A stretch of 64,000 nucleotides of DNA from Pseudogymnoascus destructans (taxonomy: Eukaryota > Ascomycota > Leotiomycetes > Thelebolales > Thelebolaceae): contig NW_020167522.1 of the NCBI RefSeq assembly GCF_001641265.1, forward strand, positions 496,001 to 560,000. The letters run 5' to 3'. The position numbers were made by a program, and so were the translations under genes. Positions 11,801 to 21,019 of this stretch are shown here, one piece after another. The notes under the pieces are model-generated. The model was not told where the DNA came from. It saw only the letters and a program-made list of their open reading frames with translations, and did no database searches. How positions within the stretch are numbered: position 1 is the stretch's first letter; each line of letters begins with the position of its first letter.

Positions 11801-13658
11801 GAGAGTAGATAGGGCCGTAGGGAGGCATTGAGCCTTCTGCGAGTGGTATCTCATGGTCATAAGGCTGGTGCTTTGGCAGAATTGATGCCTTTGCCTTGTC
11901 AAAAAGATGTTGGTAGTCTTGGTATGCTAAAGGCAAAATGACCTCCTGAGATGATTTCTCCAAATCTGAAGTAGCTGCTATCTCCAGGACAGGTTGGAAA
12001 GGTTTAACCCATATCAGAGATGATATATCGTCCATAGTTTGGTCAAAATCCTTGATCTGGGACAAGTTTGAGTCTTGGACCTGAATAGGGGTAACTGAGG
12101 CTTGAAGGGTTTTTTCAGTATTGAGCTCAGGATTTGAGCTAAACCCAAGCGATAAATGCTTCCAATTGATAGTTGGATCATGCCTTTGAAGCCATGGAAG
12201 ACCTAGGATAACTGGGTACTTCATTGGTATAACATCTAAAGAGATGGTGTCTGAAAATGTTGATTTTCCTAGGGGAATCTCAAGTTTGAGTACTGGGGTG
12301 TTGCAGGTAATGGAACCTGAACTGATAGGAGTTCCATCAATGACTCGGAGCAACTCTGGAGTGCGTTTGGGAATTGTAGGTAACTGGTGTGTCAAGATGA
12401 GGTCTTGAGATATAAAGTTGCCTGTTGCCCCTGAGTCTATCATAGCCCTTGTAGACAACACCTGTTGTTTGAAATGGAGTTGAATAGGGATTAACAGGTG
12501 TGTGAGACTCTGAGAAAGCACCATCGACACATCTTTGTTGTCTAGGGGAGAAGTTATAGTCTCAGTTGAAGTTGTGCCTGCTAGGGATTTTTCAAGTTTT
12601 TCAGGAATAGCAGTTGTGACTGTGTCTGAGGCTGCTATATGTTTTGAATCAGCACTCCCCCGTGCTGAATAGCACTCCTGAATTCTGTGTCCCCCTTTGC
12701 CACAGTATAAACAAAGGTTGTTGTCCATTCTGTGTTTTCTTTCTTGAGGGGTAAGTTTACCCCTTTTCAGTTTTTGAGGGTATCCTGTAGGCTGAGGTGC
12801 TGGATTTGCTGTAGATCTCTTTATAGAGGCGTCTAAGTCCATAGGTTCAGGTGCTGAGTCCTTAGCAGTTGGTGTAGAGGTGTAATTGTTGAAATTTCTT
12901 GTTGGATGCCAGTCTTGGTTCTTCTCCTTTCTTCTTTCAAAAAGCCTATCATCAAGTCTGACAGCTTTCTCTATAAGCATTTGAAGTGTTGTAGGGCGTT
13001 CTTCTTTGCTGAGTTCATCCTTAATAGAGCTCTTGAGCCCTTGGTAGTAAGTGAAGACTAAGGCTTCTTCATTCCAAGTCAAGTGAGAAGTGATTCTCCT
13101 AAATTCTGTTGTATACTGAGCAGCAGAGGTCTTTTGACATAGCTTCTGTAGCTCTCTTTCTGCTGTAGCAGTTTCGTTAATGTCTCCAAAGGTCCTGGTA
13201 AGTTCCTCTTGAAACTGGTCATAAGAGGTAATCAAAGGTGTAGTGGTATTTTGGTTGTTGCCACTAAGTCTTCTAAGATATGGCTCAAAGAAGTTGAATG
13301 CAGATCCACGGAGGTAGCTGGCAGCGAAATAGATCTTCTGAATGTCTGAGGTGAACTGATGAGGCCTGAGGGTGAAGTAGATGTCCAGTTGCATAAGAAA
13401 TCCCTTCAACTTCCTCCTGTCTCCATGGTATAAATCTGGTGTTTGCATTTTAGGAAGTGCACCTGGGGTACTCGAAATAGCCAGAGGAGCTGTGGGAAGC
13501 TCTGTATGATGTGTCTGAGTTGAAGATTGTGTTGCTGAAGTGTTGGCTTGAAAGGTGTTTTCCAAATTCTCAAGTTTGTTTGCTATAGCTTGTATAAAGG
13601 CAAACAGTTGTTGCATCTGCTGTTCAGCAGTAGTTGTAGGAGCTTGGTCGTCCTCCAT
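8865..13658 (-). CDS. Gag-Pol polyprotein of a chromovirus, single ORF (1597 aa)
   Basis: It encodes the whole replication machinery of the gypsy element. In order: a retrotransposon Gag domain (~75-260), a CCHC zinc knuckle (~315-329, CLYCGKGGHRIQEC), an aspartic protease (~404-413, IDSGATGNF), reverse transcriptase with YLDD near 762, RNase H (~910, LETDASDF) and integrase. The integrase has an HHCC zinc finger (~1165-1200) and a D,D,E core (IDFIVKLP ~1232, SDRGAVF ~1300, ERVNSVLE ~1337). A chromodomain ends the protein (~1530-1575, YFLVKWKGYPTSDNTWEP) and in this family directs integration toward modified chromatin. There is no stop or frameshift, so this copy is young. Gag and Pol are fused in one frame, unlike elements that use a frameshift between them. 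Confidence 0.95.
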   Translation of the reverse strand: MEDDQAPTTTAEQQMQQLFAFIQAIANKLENLENTFQANTSATQSSTQTHHTELPTAPLAISSTPGALPKMQTPDLYHGDRRKLKGFLMQLDIYFTLRPHQFTSDIQKIYFAASYLRGSAFNFFEPYLRRLSGNNQNTTTPLITSYDQFQEELTRTFGDINETATAERELQKLCQKTSAAQYTTEFRRITSHLTWNEEALVFTYYQGLKSSIKDELSKEERPTTLQMLIEKAVRLDDRLFERRKEKNQDWHPTRNFNNYTSTPTAKDSAPEPMDLDASIKRSTANPAPQPTGYPQKLKRGKLTPQERKHRMDNNLCLYCGKGGHRIQECYSARGSADSKHIAASDTVTTAIPEKLEKSLAGTTSTETITSPLDNKDVSMVLSQSLTHLLIPIQLHFKQQVLSTRAMIDSGATGNFISQDLILTHQLPTIPKRTPELLRVIDGTPISSGSITCNTPVLKLEIPLGKSTFSDTISLDVIPMKYPVILGLPWLQRHDPTINWKHLSLGFSSNPELNTEKTLQASVTPIQVQDSNLSQIKDFDQTMDDISSLIWVKPFQPVLEIAATSDLEKSSQEVILPLAYQDYQHLFDKAKASILPKHQPYDHEIPLAEGSMPPYGPIYSLSELELKTLREYLDENLSSGFIRPSSSPAGAPILFVKKKDGSLRLCVDYRGLNAVTVKNRYALPLIPELIDRLSSARIFTKLDLRGAYNLIRIKEGDEWKTAFRTRYGHFEYQVMPFGLANAPASFQALMNDILRPYLDIFVVVYLDDILIYSLDTQEHVLHVRQVLEKLSQAQLFCKLEKCLFHMSQVDFLGHRISTEGIQMDPEKTKAVQTWPIPSSIKEVQSFLGFANYYRRFIPRYTSLALPLTQLLHKDTLYHWDKTQQDAFDALKGEFKEGKMLLHFNPLKPATLETDASDFAISGILYQAPKDKQEELQPVAFYSRKLSAAEQNYPITDKELLAIVCSLKHWRCYLEGANYPITIYSDHSNLLTFTTTKQLNRRQARWSEQLGGFDFVIKHVSGAKNQRADLLSRRHDYQDSAKTSNTKALLDSAKLIAASLSNPSTTEDLGVNLSPQDQVAPITSSQEPETFKDYTPSATLLKAFKDAYNHDPFAKRTLEYLQKKGSSLEKVGLQNFSKNQHGLLLFKNYIYVPRDKRLQLHLLQQFHDAPAAGHFGFAKTYELLTRKFYWPSLRTTLQDYISSCTTCNLNKPTRQKPYGLLQPLPIPERPWDSISIDFIVKLPPSIPKGGATPYDSILVVVERLTKMAHFEPCNETITASELAWLFLKVVFKYHGIPGHWISDRGAVFTSNFFKEFSKLLNMEQRFSTAYHPQTDGQIERVNSVLEQYLRIYTNYAQDNWADLLHLAEFAYNNTVSNTTKETPFYANYGYHPRFEVAELNCPENFKNPSATERIIYLKGLQDYLKVQVQRAQDEQAQAFNRGVVAPQFKVGDQVFLSRRHITTTRPSDKLDTKRLGPFKITRTIDKNAFELALPPTWTIHNVFHASLLSKAQESSLRPLQSPPPPVLILDQPEYELESILDKKTLRGQDYFLVKWKGYPTSDNTWEPKRNLKNASKLILEFLSKKANWLKGKQTANKRP

Positions 13659-13710
13659 TGTAGTATCGAAGTGCTGCTATAGAAATAGTTGAAGCTTGAA
13701 GCAGGCAAGG

Positions 13711-14646
13711 TGTAATGGTGGGTGCACCAGATATGAGAATCTAGCCACCCAAGGAAGGGATGAATTTACTAAGACAACACACTGTCTTAGGAAACAGAGC
13801 CAAAGGGTTGTAGCTTAGACTATTCCACAACGCAGCAATCAGGTGTATGATGTGGTGAAGTGGTTTAGACAAGTTGCAACAAATGTTGAGTCTGAGAACT
13901 CAGGGGTAAGTCAGAGGTTAGCACCTCACTGACTTTTCAAAAACAGAGAATAACAAGATCAATGCTTGGAAGCTTGGAAAAGACGTAGAAGTATGTGCTA
14001 GTCGATTTACTGTATTGTCTGCTTGCCCTTTCTTAAGGAAAGGGCAATCCTATTTATGCCAAAGGAGTGTAGTTCTCTCATTTTCCATGACTTTCCATGA
14101 CTAACCAGGCTTGGTAAATGTATTAGAAATCAAGTGCGACCCACAACTAGCTTGCTAATCATGTAGTGAACGTAAGAGAATCCCATAGAACCATCTCTTG
14201 GGTTCCTAGCCTATAGGAAGTGAAAAGGAGGTCCAAGGTCAGAGTACCTATAGACAAATTATGTCATAACTTAACCAATCTTGTGGGTAACTAAGGAGCG
14301 ATGACGTGTAATGAATCATAGAGGGTTGTAGAAGCTTCTAGAGCTATCGTTCATGTTCCTAGGCCTCTAGTTGGTAGAGATATGCCATGTGGTAGTATTG
14401 GCCCACCCCCTTAAGGAGGAGATTTTCTTAATAACTTGTTCAATGAGTGTCCAAATGATATGCCGTGATGTATGTAGCATAAACAGATGTAGTAGAAGAG
14501 TTTGCAGCAATCGTTGAGTAGTATTGCTTCTGTTGTTGGTGTGATAAGCCAAGATATGTATGGTGACTTGTAGGTTTGAGGAGGAGATTTCTAAGTTTGC
14601 TCTTGAGTTTGATAGCAAACTGAGTGCAACGAATGTCAGTATGACA
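13711..14646 (-). repeat. 5' LTR of the gypsy element
   Basis: 936 bp, TG...CA ends. Its outer end interrupts the H3-like gene at 14647. Confidence 0.95.
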
Positions 14647-14984
14647 GGCGGCCGACTTCTGGTAGTGTCGGATCTCGGCGACGATCCGTTCTTTCATATA
14701 AGTTAGTAGTGTGAACAATATTCTATTAGAAAAGAATAGCATACTGTTGACAGAAGCCTTGCTCAAAGGAGGGACAGGGCGAGGGGCTTGTTGTGGGAAG
14801 TTGGAGCCAGGGTGATCCCGCTCCCAGTTCCTTTTCTGGGCATTGTAGCTCCAGATCTTTTCTTGGCGGGCTCGGCGCGCAGTCTTGTGAATATCGACTG
14901 TTTGTTGAGTTAGTAACCTTGTATTGCTTGTAGGGTAGGGTGGAATACTTACCGTGGCGCTCAGGCTTTTGCTTGGTGCGAGCC
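14647..14984 (-). pseudogene. Histone H3-like gene, 5' part, cut by the gypsy LTR
   Basis: The ATG at 14984 sits in a strong context (ACCATGG) and opens with MARTKQ, the universal H3 N-terminus. An intron follows (GTAAGT...CTAAC...AACAG). It joins in frame to a basic segment containing KTARRARQEK and, after a Pro-rich stretch, to a second intron (GTATGC...CTAACTTATATGAAAG). The last coding piece reads KRIVAEIRHYQKSA, matching the H3 alphaN helix (VALREIRRYQKST). The second intron falls at the same place as intron 1 of the H3-like gene at 21166. The gypsy 5' LTR begins right after QKSA, so the histone fold itself is missing. The leader upstream carries AGTAACG pairs of hAT-B type. It is diverged enough that a coincidental MARTKQ cannot be fully excluded, but two matching landmarks and the shared intron site argue for H3. 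Confidence 0.6.
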
Positions 14985-15615
14985 ATGGTACAGATGTGAG
15001 CGAGAGCGATATCTAAAACATGTTAATTTGCCATATTGTAGCAATTTGGCGTTACTGCTGGGCGTTACTGTAGTTGTAACGCCCAAAGAACAAAAGGGGT
15101 GAACTTACAAAGGTTGGTGACAGAAGGAAAAATTGCTAGAACTTGTATATTAGTAAAATAAACACAATACCGTTACTCTACAGCGTTACTGTAGGGTTAA
15201 ATCAAATGTAAAGAAGATTGAACTTACCAATGTTGCTAGACGCGTTATCTCAGAATTGTTGTAGAAGTTAGGATCGAATTCGAAGTAAGGGCGCTTAAGT
15301 GTTGTTGCAAACAAAAAAAACTCCGTTTCTTGTTCCAAATCCGGACGTGTCAATAACAAAGAATAGTACGAGTAAGTTAGCAAAGAAACCACCCTTACAT
15401 TTGATTACCTCTGATTATTAACTTTCTTTTAGATTTCCAAATTTATTGACTATACCGACCCCGACCAGTAAGTAGTTGCGCCCCTACTTTCAAAAGACGT
15501 CCGCCTTGTTAGCACATTGAAGTACTCTCACAACAGTATAATCAAAGCCAGTGCTAACAGTAACGCCCTATAGTAACGCTCATCAGCTCCAAATCGCCTC
15601 TAACGCAACTTTACC
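14985..15615. promoter_or_regulatory. Divergent intergenic region with AGTAACG pairs
   Basis: This lies between the H3-like relic (minus) and the acidic orphan gene (plus). It holds three hAT-B motif pairs, each with a 13-bp step: CGTTACT at 15050/15063 and 15171/15184, and AGTAACG at 15559/15572. The minus strand also has likely leader introns (GTAAGT... near 15232 and 15110) and a frame at 15392-15186 with no ATG, which may be a transcribed leader. Confidence 0.5.
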
Positions 15616-16498
15616 ATGTCGTCTCCAGCCACTGCGAAGTCATATGAGGAGAGACGCGCGGAAGTCATTGCAGCTACTGCCCACACCATTGAGCTCGCTC
15701 AGAATGCGGACCGACAGGTATAACAATCCTACCATCCTGATATCAATTGTTCTAGAGCTGATAGCAAAGCTAGGCTATGAGCCGTGCACGCCGTACCCGC
15801 CAGGGTAAAGATGACTGGGAGGGCCTTACGGCCAATGAACAAGCTGCCGTGTTAGCTACAACGCAGCAGGATATCATGGACAGGCGCACCGCTCGTGGTA
15901 TTGACGCCAATTCCCGCCTCACAGCCGCTATTAATGATGAGAGTGCGGCTATTGCGGCCATTAATGCAGAGGAGCTGGAGGAGAAGTTGAAGGCCCTACC
16001 AAAGGGCGAAGGCAAAGCTGTAAGTAATAGCTAAAACATGACGATACTATCTAACATAATGGTTAGACTGGCAAGACATCGACTAGCGACAGCGGTGAAG
16101 AAAATACCTTAAAGGATATCTGGGCCAGCAACATGGTCCCAGTCATTGAGCGCTGGGAGCGCAATATTGCCCTTGCTGGCAACATCCTTATGCCCGAACT
16201 CTCAAGGAAGGAGATCGAAGAGTTTGCTGGGGGGGTTAGCAACCCTGATAATATCAAAGAGTTCGTGAAGCAGTGGGAGAATAACAGCAATGCTGATGTT
16301 GAAGATGGGCTGGTAGATTTTGATGATGATGGTGAAGAAGTGGAGGTGGTTATATCAGAGGATGAGGAGGACGATGATGAGGACGAGGATAGCCTCAACG
16401 GCTTCATTGTCGGGGTTCGTGTAGAGGAGGAGGAGGTGGAGGAGGAGGAGGAGGAAGAAGAGGAGGAGGAGGAGAAGGAGGAGGAGGAGGAGGAGTAA
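15616..16498 (+). CDS. Orphan protein with long acidic C-terminal tail (259 aa)
   Basis: Three exons, 15616-15717, 15774-16019 and 16067-16498, are joined by two fungal introns (GTATAA...CTAG; GTAAGT...CTAAC...TTAG) with the frame kept throughout. The protein starts MSSPATAKSYEERR. It continues as an Ala/Glu/Arg-rich, probably helical and coiled region (residues ~1-115), then a more globular stretch (KDIWASNMVPVIERWERN, ELSRKEIEEFAGGV). It ends in about 75 residues made almost wholly of Asp and Glu, closing with a poly-Glu run coded by GAG repeats. There is no transmembrane segment or signal peptide. Such tails are known in histone chaperones and other chromatin proteins; that role is only inference here, prompted by the neighbouring H3-like gene. 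AGTAACG pairs flank it on both sides, so it appears to be hAT-B cargo. I do not recognise a family. Confidence 0.7.
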
Positions 16499-17537
16499 AT
16501 TCACGTCGTATACTGTACTATAGTATACTAAACCAATGGAGTTTTTGTGGTTACTGAATTCCATTTTGAGATCTTCTGCCGTTACTATCTGCCGTTACTA
16601 TCTAATAAAACTATTTGTCAGTACTCCGAATAGTGACTACTGTACTCATAGTAACGGCCAGCAGTAACGGAAGAGAGCCCAAAAGCAAAAAGTCAGCATG
16701 CTTCTACTCCTCGGCTGAGCCAAGGAACACAGTCCGACCAATTAACAGTCAAACGCTCTTTGCAATTCCAATTCATATTACACTAGCTAGGATATACAGA
16801 CTCTGCATCCAATAAAAATAAGGGCTACTACTCATCATCTCGGTTACACGTAGGCTACAGTAACGGCCAGCAGTAACGGAAGAGAGCCCAAAAGCAAAAA
16901 GCCAGCATGCTTCTACTCCTCGGCTGAGCCAAGGAATACAGCCCGGCCAATTAACAATCAAATGTCGGTTATACAGTTTAACTTTATATTATGCTACATA
17001 GGAAATATAATCGATCTGTATCTACTTAGGGTTATACACACTGCTCATTATCTTGTTATATGCTGTAGCAACAGCTAATAGTACTAGATATAGCTTCGGA
17101 CTTTGAAATAAGATAGGGCTAATGTAGCAAATTGTTAAGCCAATGAAACCAAATTGCTGATTTTGTAATTTAAAACTCGTAAGCGTTACTCTCTAGCGTT
17201 ATGGTAAACCTAATTAGAGCTAGACAAAATTGTTTAACTCCATAATACTATGTTCAACTAACACAAAATAGGAATAGCAAAGAGTAACGGCAATGAGTAA
17301 CGGCAATGCGTAATGGCAATGCGTAACGGCAAAGAATAACGGCAAAGAGTAACGACAAAGAGTTCAAATATTACCCTATTGCAATGTGGCATTCTTGTAT
17401 TCTGTACTACCATTTGTTCCGTTGCAAAAGACTATGAAGAAATGGCCGTCCTTCCAAAAGGCCTCACTTAACATTCATCATTCGTCTGATTGACCTACAC
17501 TCCTACTACAGTACATTTTCTCTATCCTCTTAACAAC
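16499..17537. repeat. Non-coding arm of hAT-B with motif pairs and a 105-bp duplication
   Basis: No gene is supported. A block of about 105 bp occurs twice (16650-16755 and 16859-16964), each copy opening with AGTAACGGCCAGCAGTAACGG-type pairs. Further CGTTACT pairs lie at 16580/16593 and 17184/17197 (second copy degenerate). All have a 13-bp step. Confidence 0.7.
17283..17362 (+). repeat. Tandem 13-bp array of the hAT-B motif
   Basis: AGTAACGGCAATG-like units follow one another at exact 13-bp steps from 17283 for about six copies, with one or two substitutions in the later ones. The array lies about 180 bp upstream of the transposase start. Confidence 0.85.
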
Positions 17538-18038
17538 ATGTCGAGCCCAAGCCCATTTACAATGATGAATCAGTCACAATTTGAGCATCCGCTTACCTCT
17601 GACACTGAGGATATCAACTTGCCTTTCGAGCCAGCACTTATCTTCTCCCAAGATGATGTACTGAGTGGAATTGAAGCTCCTCTTGATGAACTTCTTGAAA
17701 AACTACCCAAGTCTCCTAATAATTGATATGTTATATGGAAGGAGGATACCGCTAACGAATGGCATCAATGGTGGACTGCGAAGATTTCAAACAACATCAA
17801 TCGAGAGATATTCCAACATATGGTTTGGACAAGGTCGAAGAGGTCCTTAATATGGACTCAATTCTACCAAGGAGCTGAGGTCCGAACTGGCAATCCTAAG
17901 GTACTATGTCAGTTGTGTTGGAGGGCTTTTGCACACCCTAAGCTTCGACAAGGTGGGAGTAGCACATCTACTTTAACCCGACACACCAAATCTGGCGCTT
18001 GTAGTAGAAAGGATGGATCGCAAACTCATTTACACTTA

Positions 18039-18100
18039 GTAAGTTATCTATCCAGTGGTCTAGAGTAACGTTCTAGAGTAACGCTAATGACCTTCTTTAG
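18039..18100 (+). other. hAT-B transposase intron 1 with AGTAACG pair
   Basis: GTAAGT...TTTAG intron. AGTAACG starts at 18064 and again at 18077. Confidence 0.75.
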
Positions 18101-18861
18101 CTGCCGCGTGCGCATTTGGAAAGGAATACCATACAGCCTTTCACACATACAGCATGGCGAGAGCAGTTGATTATAGCCATAATTTAATCAAGCCTCCCTT
18201 TTCGAATAGTGGAGAACAAGGAGGTGCGAAAGGTTCTAAACATGTTGAAACCCGACCTGGAAATTCCACACCGGACAGTTATACGCAAAGAATTAACAAT
18301 GCAATTTAACAACGTCATGGAGAAGCTACTATTGGATTTACCGCCTATGGCAAAGGTTTCAATTGCCCTTGATGGATGGCAAAGTCCGTTCAAATTAGCG
18401 TTCTTAGCAATTACTGTGTATTATATCACTGATGATTGGCAATGGAGAGAGGTGAGCAGATTATAACTTATATAATAATATATTAACTTACTAACATACA
18501 TCTTATAGTGTCTTATTGGTTTCGAGCCAATGACTGGAGTCCACTCAGGACAAAATATGGCAGCTGTTGTACACAATGTACTGGAACAATTCAATATTAC
18601 GGGACGACTTTTTTGCGTGACAATGATAATGCATCAAACAATGGAACAATGCGCAAGGAACTTGAGAGCTACATGAGAAGTACTACACAAGAAGTAGAGT
18701 GGAGTAGTGATGCAACAAAAATACCATGCATGGCACATGTTATACAGCTAGTTGTAAAAGCTATGCTAAAGGCCTTCAATGTCGACATAGCTGAAGAAGT
18801 TATAGATGTTACTGGTGTTTCAATTACTGATGATACGACAATCACATCAGCTATTAGAAAG

Positions 18862-18916
18862 GTTAGTCCATGATAGTAACGCTTGATAGTAACGCTAACT
18901 GACGTCAAATACACAG
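18862..18916 (+). other. hAT-B transposase intron 3 with AGTAACG pair
   Basis: GTTAGT...ACACAG intron. AGTAACG starts at 18875 and 18888, and the second copy runs into the CTAAC branch-point sequence. Confidence 0.75.
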
Positions 18917-19814
18917 ATACGCACTCTTAGCAATCTTGTAAGCAGGTCTGCAAAGAAAACTGAATTATTGCTCCAGAAGCAATCTGATATAGAAGCAAAG
19001 AGACTACTGCAGCTAAAACGGGATATTGATATACACTGGAATTCTACATATGACATGATAGTCCGAGTGATAAGACTACGCATCCCAATTAAAAGTTGGC
19101 TTGAGGAACAGATTATTAAGGAGCCTCATCTTGATCAATTCGCATTATCACCAACCGACTGGAAAAAACTAAAATACTTAGTCGCTCTTCTGCGGCCCTT
19201 TGCAGAATTTACTCATCTTATTGGAAACACGAAAGACACTACAATCAACCATACATGGAATGTATACAATACATTATTTGACCATCTTGATGATATTAAT
19301 CAAAAGCTATATAACAAGGATACAGCATCTAATCCTTGGGTAGACGAGTTTACTGCTGCTATTACTGCAGGTGTTGCAAAGTTAAGGCACTATTATACTG
19401 AAACTGGTGGTCCTGTTGAACAGACGTATGCTCTTGCTGCAATTCTTGATCCATCTCAGAAACTGGACATTTTTAACGCTCCTGAATGGGACCGTTCCCA
19501 CTCAAAGAAGTACCGCCAAATATTCTTAGATTACTGGAAGGCTTACTATCAAAAAGATTCGAGGGACCAGCATGAGGCAGTACCGCCTTGCCCCTATACA
19601 CCAACAAGTCTTAATGCGGTATTTCGGATGAACCGGCAGCTACATAAAGGGTGGCAGAGCCCATCAAGTACCAGCTATAATGAAGCTGAGCGTTATTTAA
19701 ATGCGCCAGTGGTTAGTGCTGATGCAGATACTCCAGTGCTCCTAGTGTGGAAGACCTTAGAGCTCTCTTACCCTTCAGTTGCGAAGATGGCAAGGGATAT
19801 CCTTGCAGTACCAG

Positions 19815-19874
19815 GTAAGCTCCTACAGTAACGGTTAAGAGTAACGCAAATATCTTACAAATCGCTTTAAACAG
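19815..19874 (+). other. hAT-B transposase intron 4 with AGTAACG pair
   Basis: GTAAGC...AAACAG intron. AGTAACG starts at 19827 and 19840. A further pair lies just past the stop codon (20322/20335), and an inverted pair at 20616/20629 marks the last hAT-B motif on this side. Confidence 0.75.
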
Positions 19875-20684
19875 CTACTGGTACTGGAGTTGAGCGCATA
19901 TTTAATATTGCCCGCGATATCCATGAATACCACAGGGCACAAATGAGTACGGCTACAGTTCGAGAGTCGATGATTGTTAAACACTATCATAGGTATAAGT
20001 GGGAACTTGATAATCATTGGGATAATATAGACCATGTATTTGGCGCTCCTGACCCAGACTCTATAATTGAGGACTCTGATCGACAAGTTGCTATGACGAT
20101 GGTAATATCATCTGACGAGGAGGATGCTGAACAAGACCTACCAGACCCATCAACGCCACATAGAGCTACACAAGGTCGCAATGGAAGATTGGAAACTCAG
20201 AGGAAGCGAAATTTTGGGGTTCTAAATAAGGACCTTCAGAATGATGAAGCCTCCATTGATACTCCTCGACATTCGCAACGACTTAGAAGGTAGAGGAGGG
20301 TACTATTCAGATGTGGGTTAGAGTAACGGCTCACAGTAACGGAATATATCACTAATTAGCCTTATATAGCATTTGGAACCAGCTTGAACAATATATTATG
20401 TTAACTACTGCGATAGATACCAACCTTTGCGCTAGGTGGTAGGAAGGCTGGCCTCCCAAAGTCGACACAAACCTGTGTGCGATGGCGGTGGTGGTGATGG
20501 TAGGGAAGCCACTGTAAGCTGATGCATTCTGAGACATACGGCACTTATAACTCTAATGTAATTACCATAATTTATTATCTATATGATAAATTTATCCTAA
20601 TTTCTATCAATATACCGTTACTATATACCGTTACTCTTGGTCACAGGACTAACATCGTGATCTACAAGCTAAATATACTAAACT

Positions 20685-20965
20685 TCAGTTCGGGCTTTTT
20701 AAAAAAAAGCTCGGATGGTAAAAAAGCCTAGACCGAACCACGGTCTGGTCTTAACCCTAGAGACTGGACCGAAGTTCAGTCCGGGCTTTGAAAAAAAGGA
20801 GGACCGAACCACAGTCCGGTCTTAACCCTAGAGACTAGACTGAAATTCAGTCCGGGCTTTTTAAAAAAAGGAGGACCGAACCACGGTCCGGTCTTAAATT
20901 TAAGGACTGGAACACTCATATAAGCGGTCCGGTCCAGTCCAGTCCGGTCTTTACGGTCCGGGCCG
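20685..20965 (+). repeat. Tandem repeat of ~71 bp, GGTCCGGTC-rich
   Basis: Three units start with GACCGAACCA at 20731, 20802 and 20874 (steps of 71 and 72 bp). Each contains CAGTCCGGGCTTT followed by an A run. The last part is rich in CCGGTCC and ends GGGCCGGCCAG. It could be the end of another hAT-like element, but no partner end is visible in the window. Confidence 0.75.
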
Positions 20966-21019
20966 GCCAGTCTAATTCACCTACAAAGAATTACTGTTCC
21001 AAAAGCAACACCACAATGT

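Larger units (their letters stand above)
7918..14646 (-). mobile_element. Gypsy/chromovirus LTR retrotransposon, full length
   Basis: A 6.7-kb Ty3/gypsy element on the minus strand, with 936-bp LTRs at both ends (each TG...CA) and a single uninterrupted gag-pol frame. A polypurine tract (AAAAGGGGGA, minus strand, about 8858-8867) lies next to the 3' LTR and overlaps the end of pol. I could not recognise a tRNA primer-binding site next to the 5' LTR. The flanking pentamers do not match (CATAT left, GGCGG right). The left flank is the hAT-A transposase and the right flank is an H3-like gene. Recombination with another copy is the simplest explanation. Confidence 0.93.
17538..20293 (+). pseudogene. 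hAT-B transposase, nearly full length with stops
   Basis: Five exons can be read: 17538-18038, 18101-18451, 18509-18861, 18917-19814 and 19875-20293, with introns of 55-62 nt. The product has a BED zinc finger (CQLCWRAFAHPKLR...HTKSGAC), the hAT catalytic core (VSIALDGWQSP, DNASNNGTM, PCMAHVIQLVVK, RDIDIHWNSTYDM), the C-terminal dimerisation region (LSYPSVAKMARDILAVPG, then ATGTGVERIFNIARDI) and a charged tail. It is broken by TGA at 17724-17726, TAA at 18185-18187 (Gln expected) and a one-base frameshift near 18617 before DNASNN. Three of the four introns each hold two AGTAACG motifs 13 bp apart, and the intron at 18452 does not. It would have excised and inserted hAT-B. Confidence 0.85.

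Noticed and set aside
13690..13711. tRNA primer-binding site next to the gypsy 5' LTR
   Set aside because: The sequence after the LTR (CCTTGCCTGCTTC) does not resemble a tRNA 3' end that I recognise; self-priming or an unusual primer is possible.
14726..14986. Reading the MARTKQ frame straight through as an 86-residue protein
   Set aside because: A consensus donor (GTAAGT), branch point CTAAC and acceptor lie inside it; splicing gives a frame with H3-like blocks on both sides.
15186..15392. Minus-strand frame (68 codons) as a separate protein
   Set aside because: It contains no ATG and borders a GTAAGT donor; more likely a transcribed leader of the H3-like gene or chance.
16420..16497. GAG-repeat as a plain microsatellite
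   Set aside because: It is in frame with a spliced gene and codes poly-Glu continuous with an Asp/Glu region, so I treat it as part of the coding sequence.
17283..17362. CRISPR-like array
   Set aside because: 13-bp tandem units without spacers in a fungal genome; they match the motif pairs spread over hAT-B.
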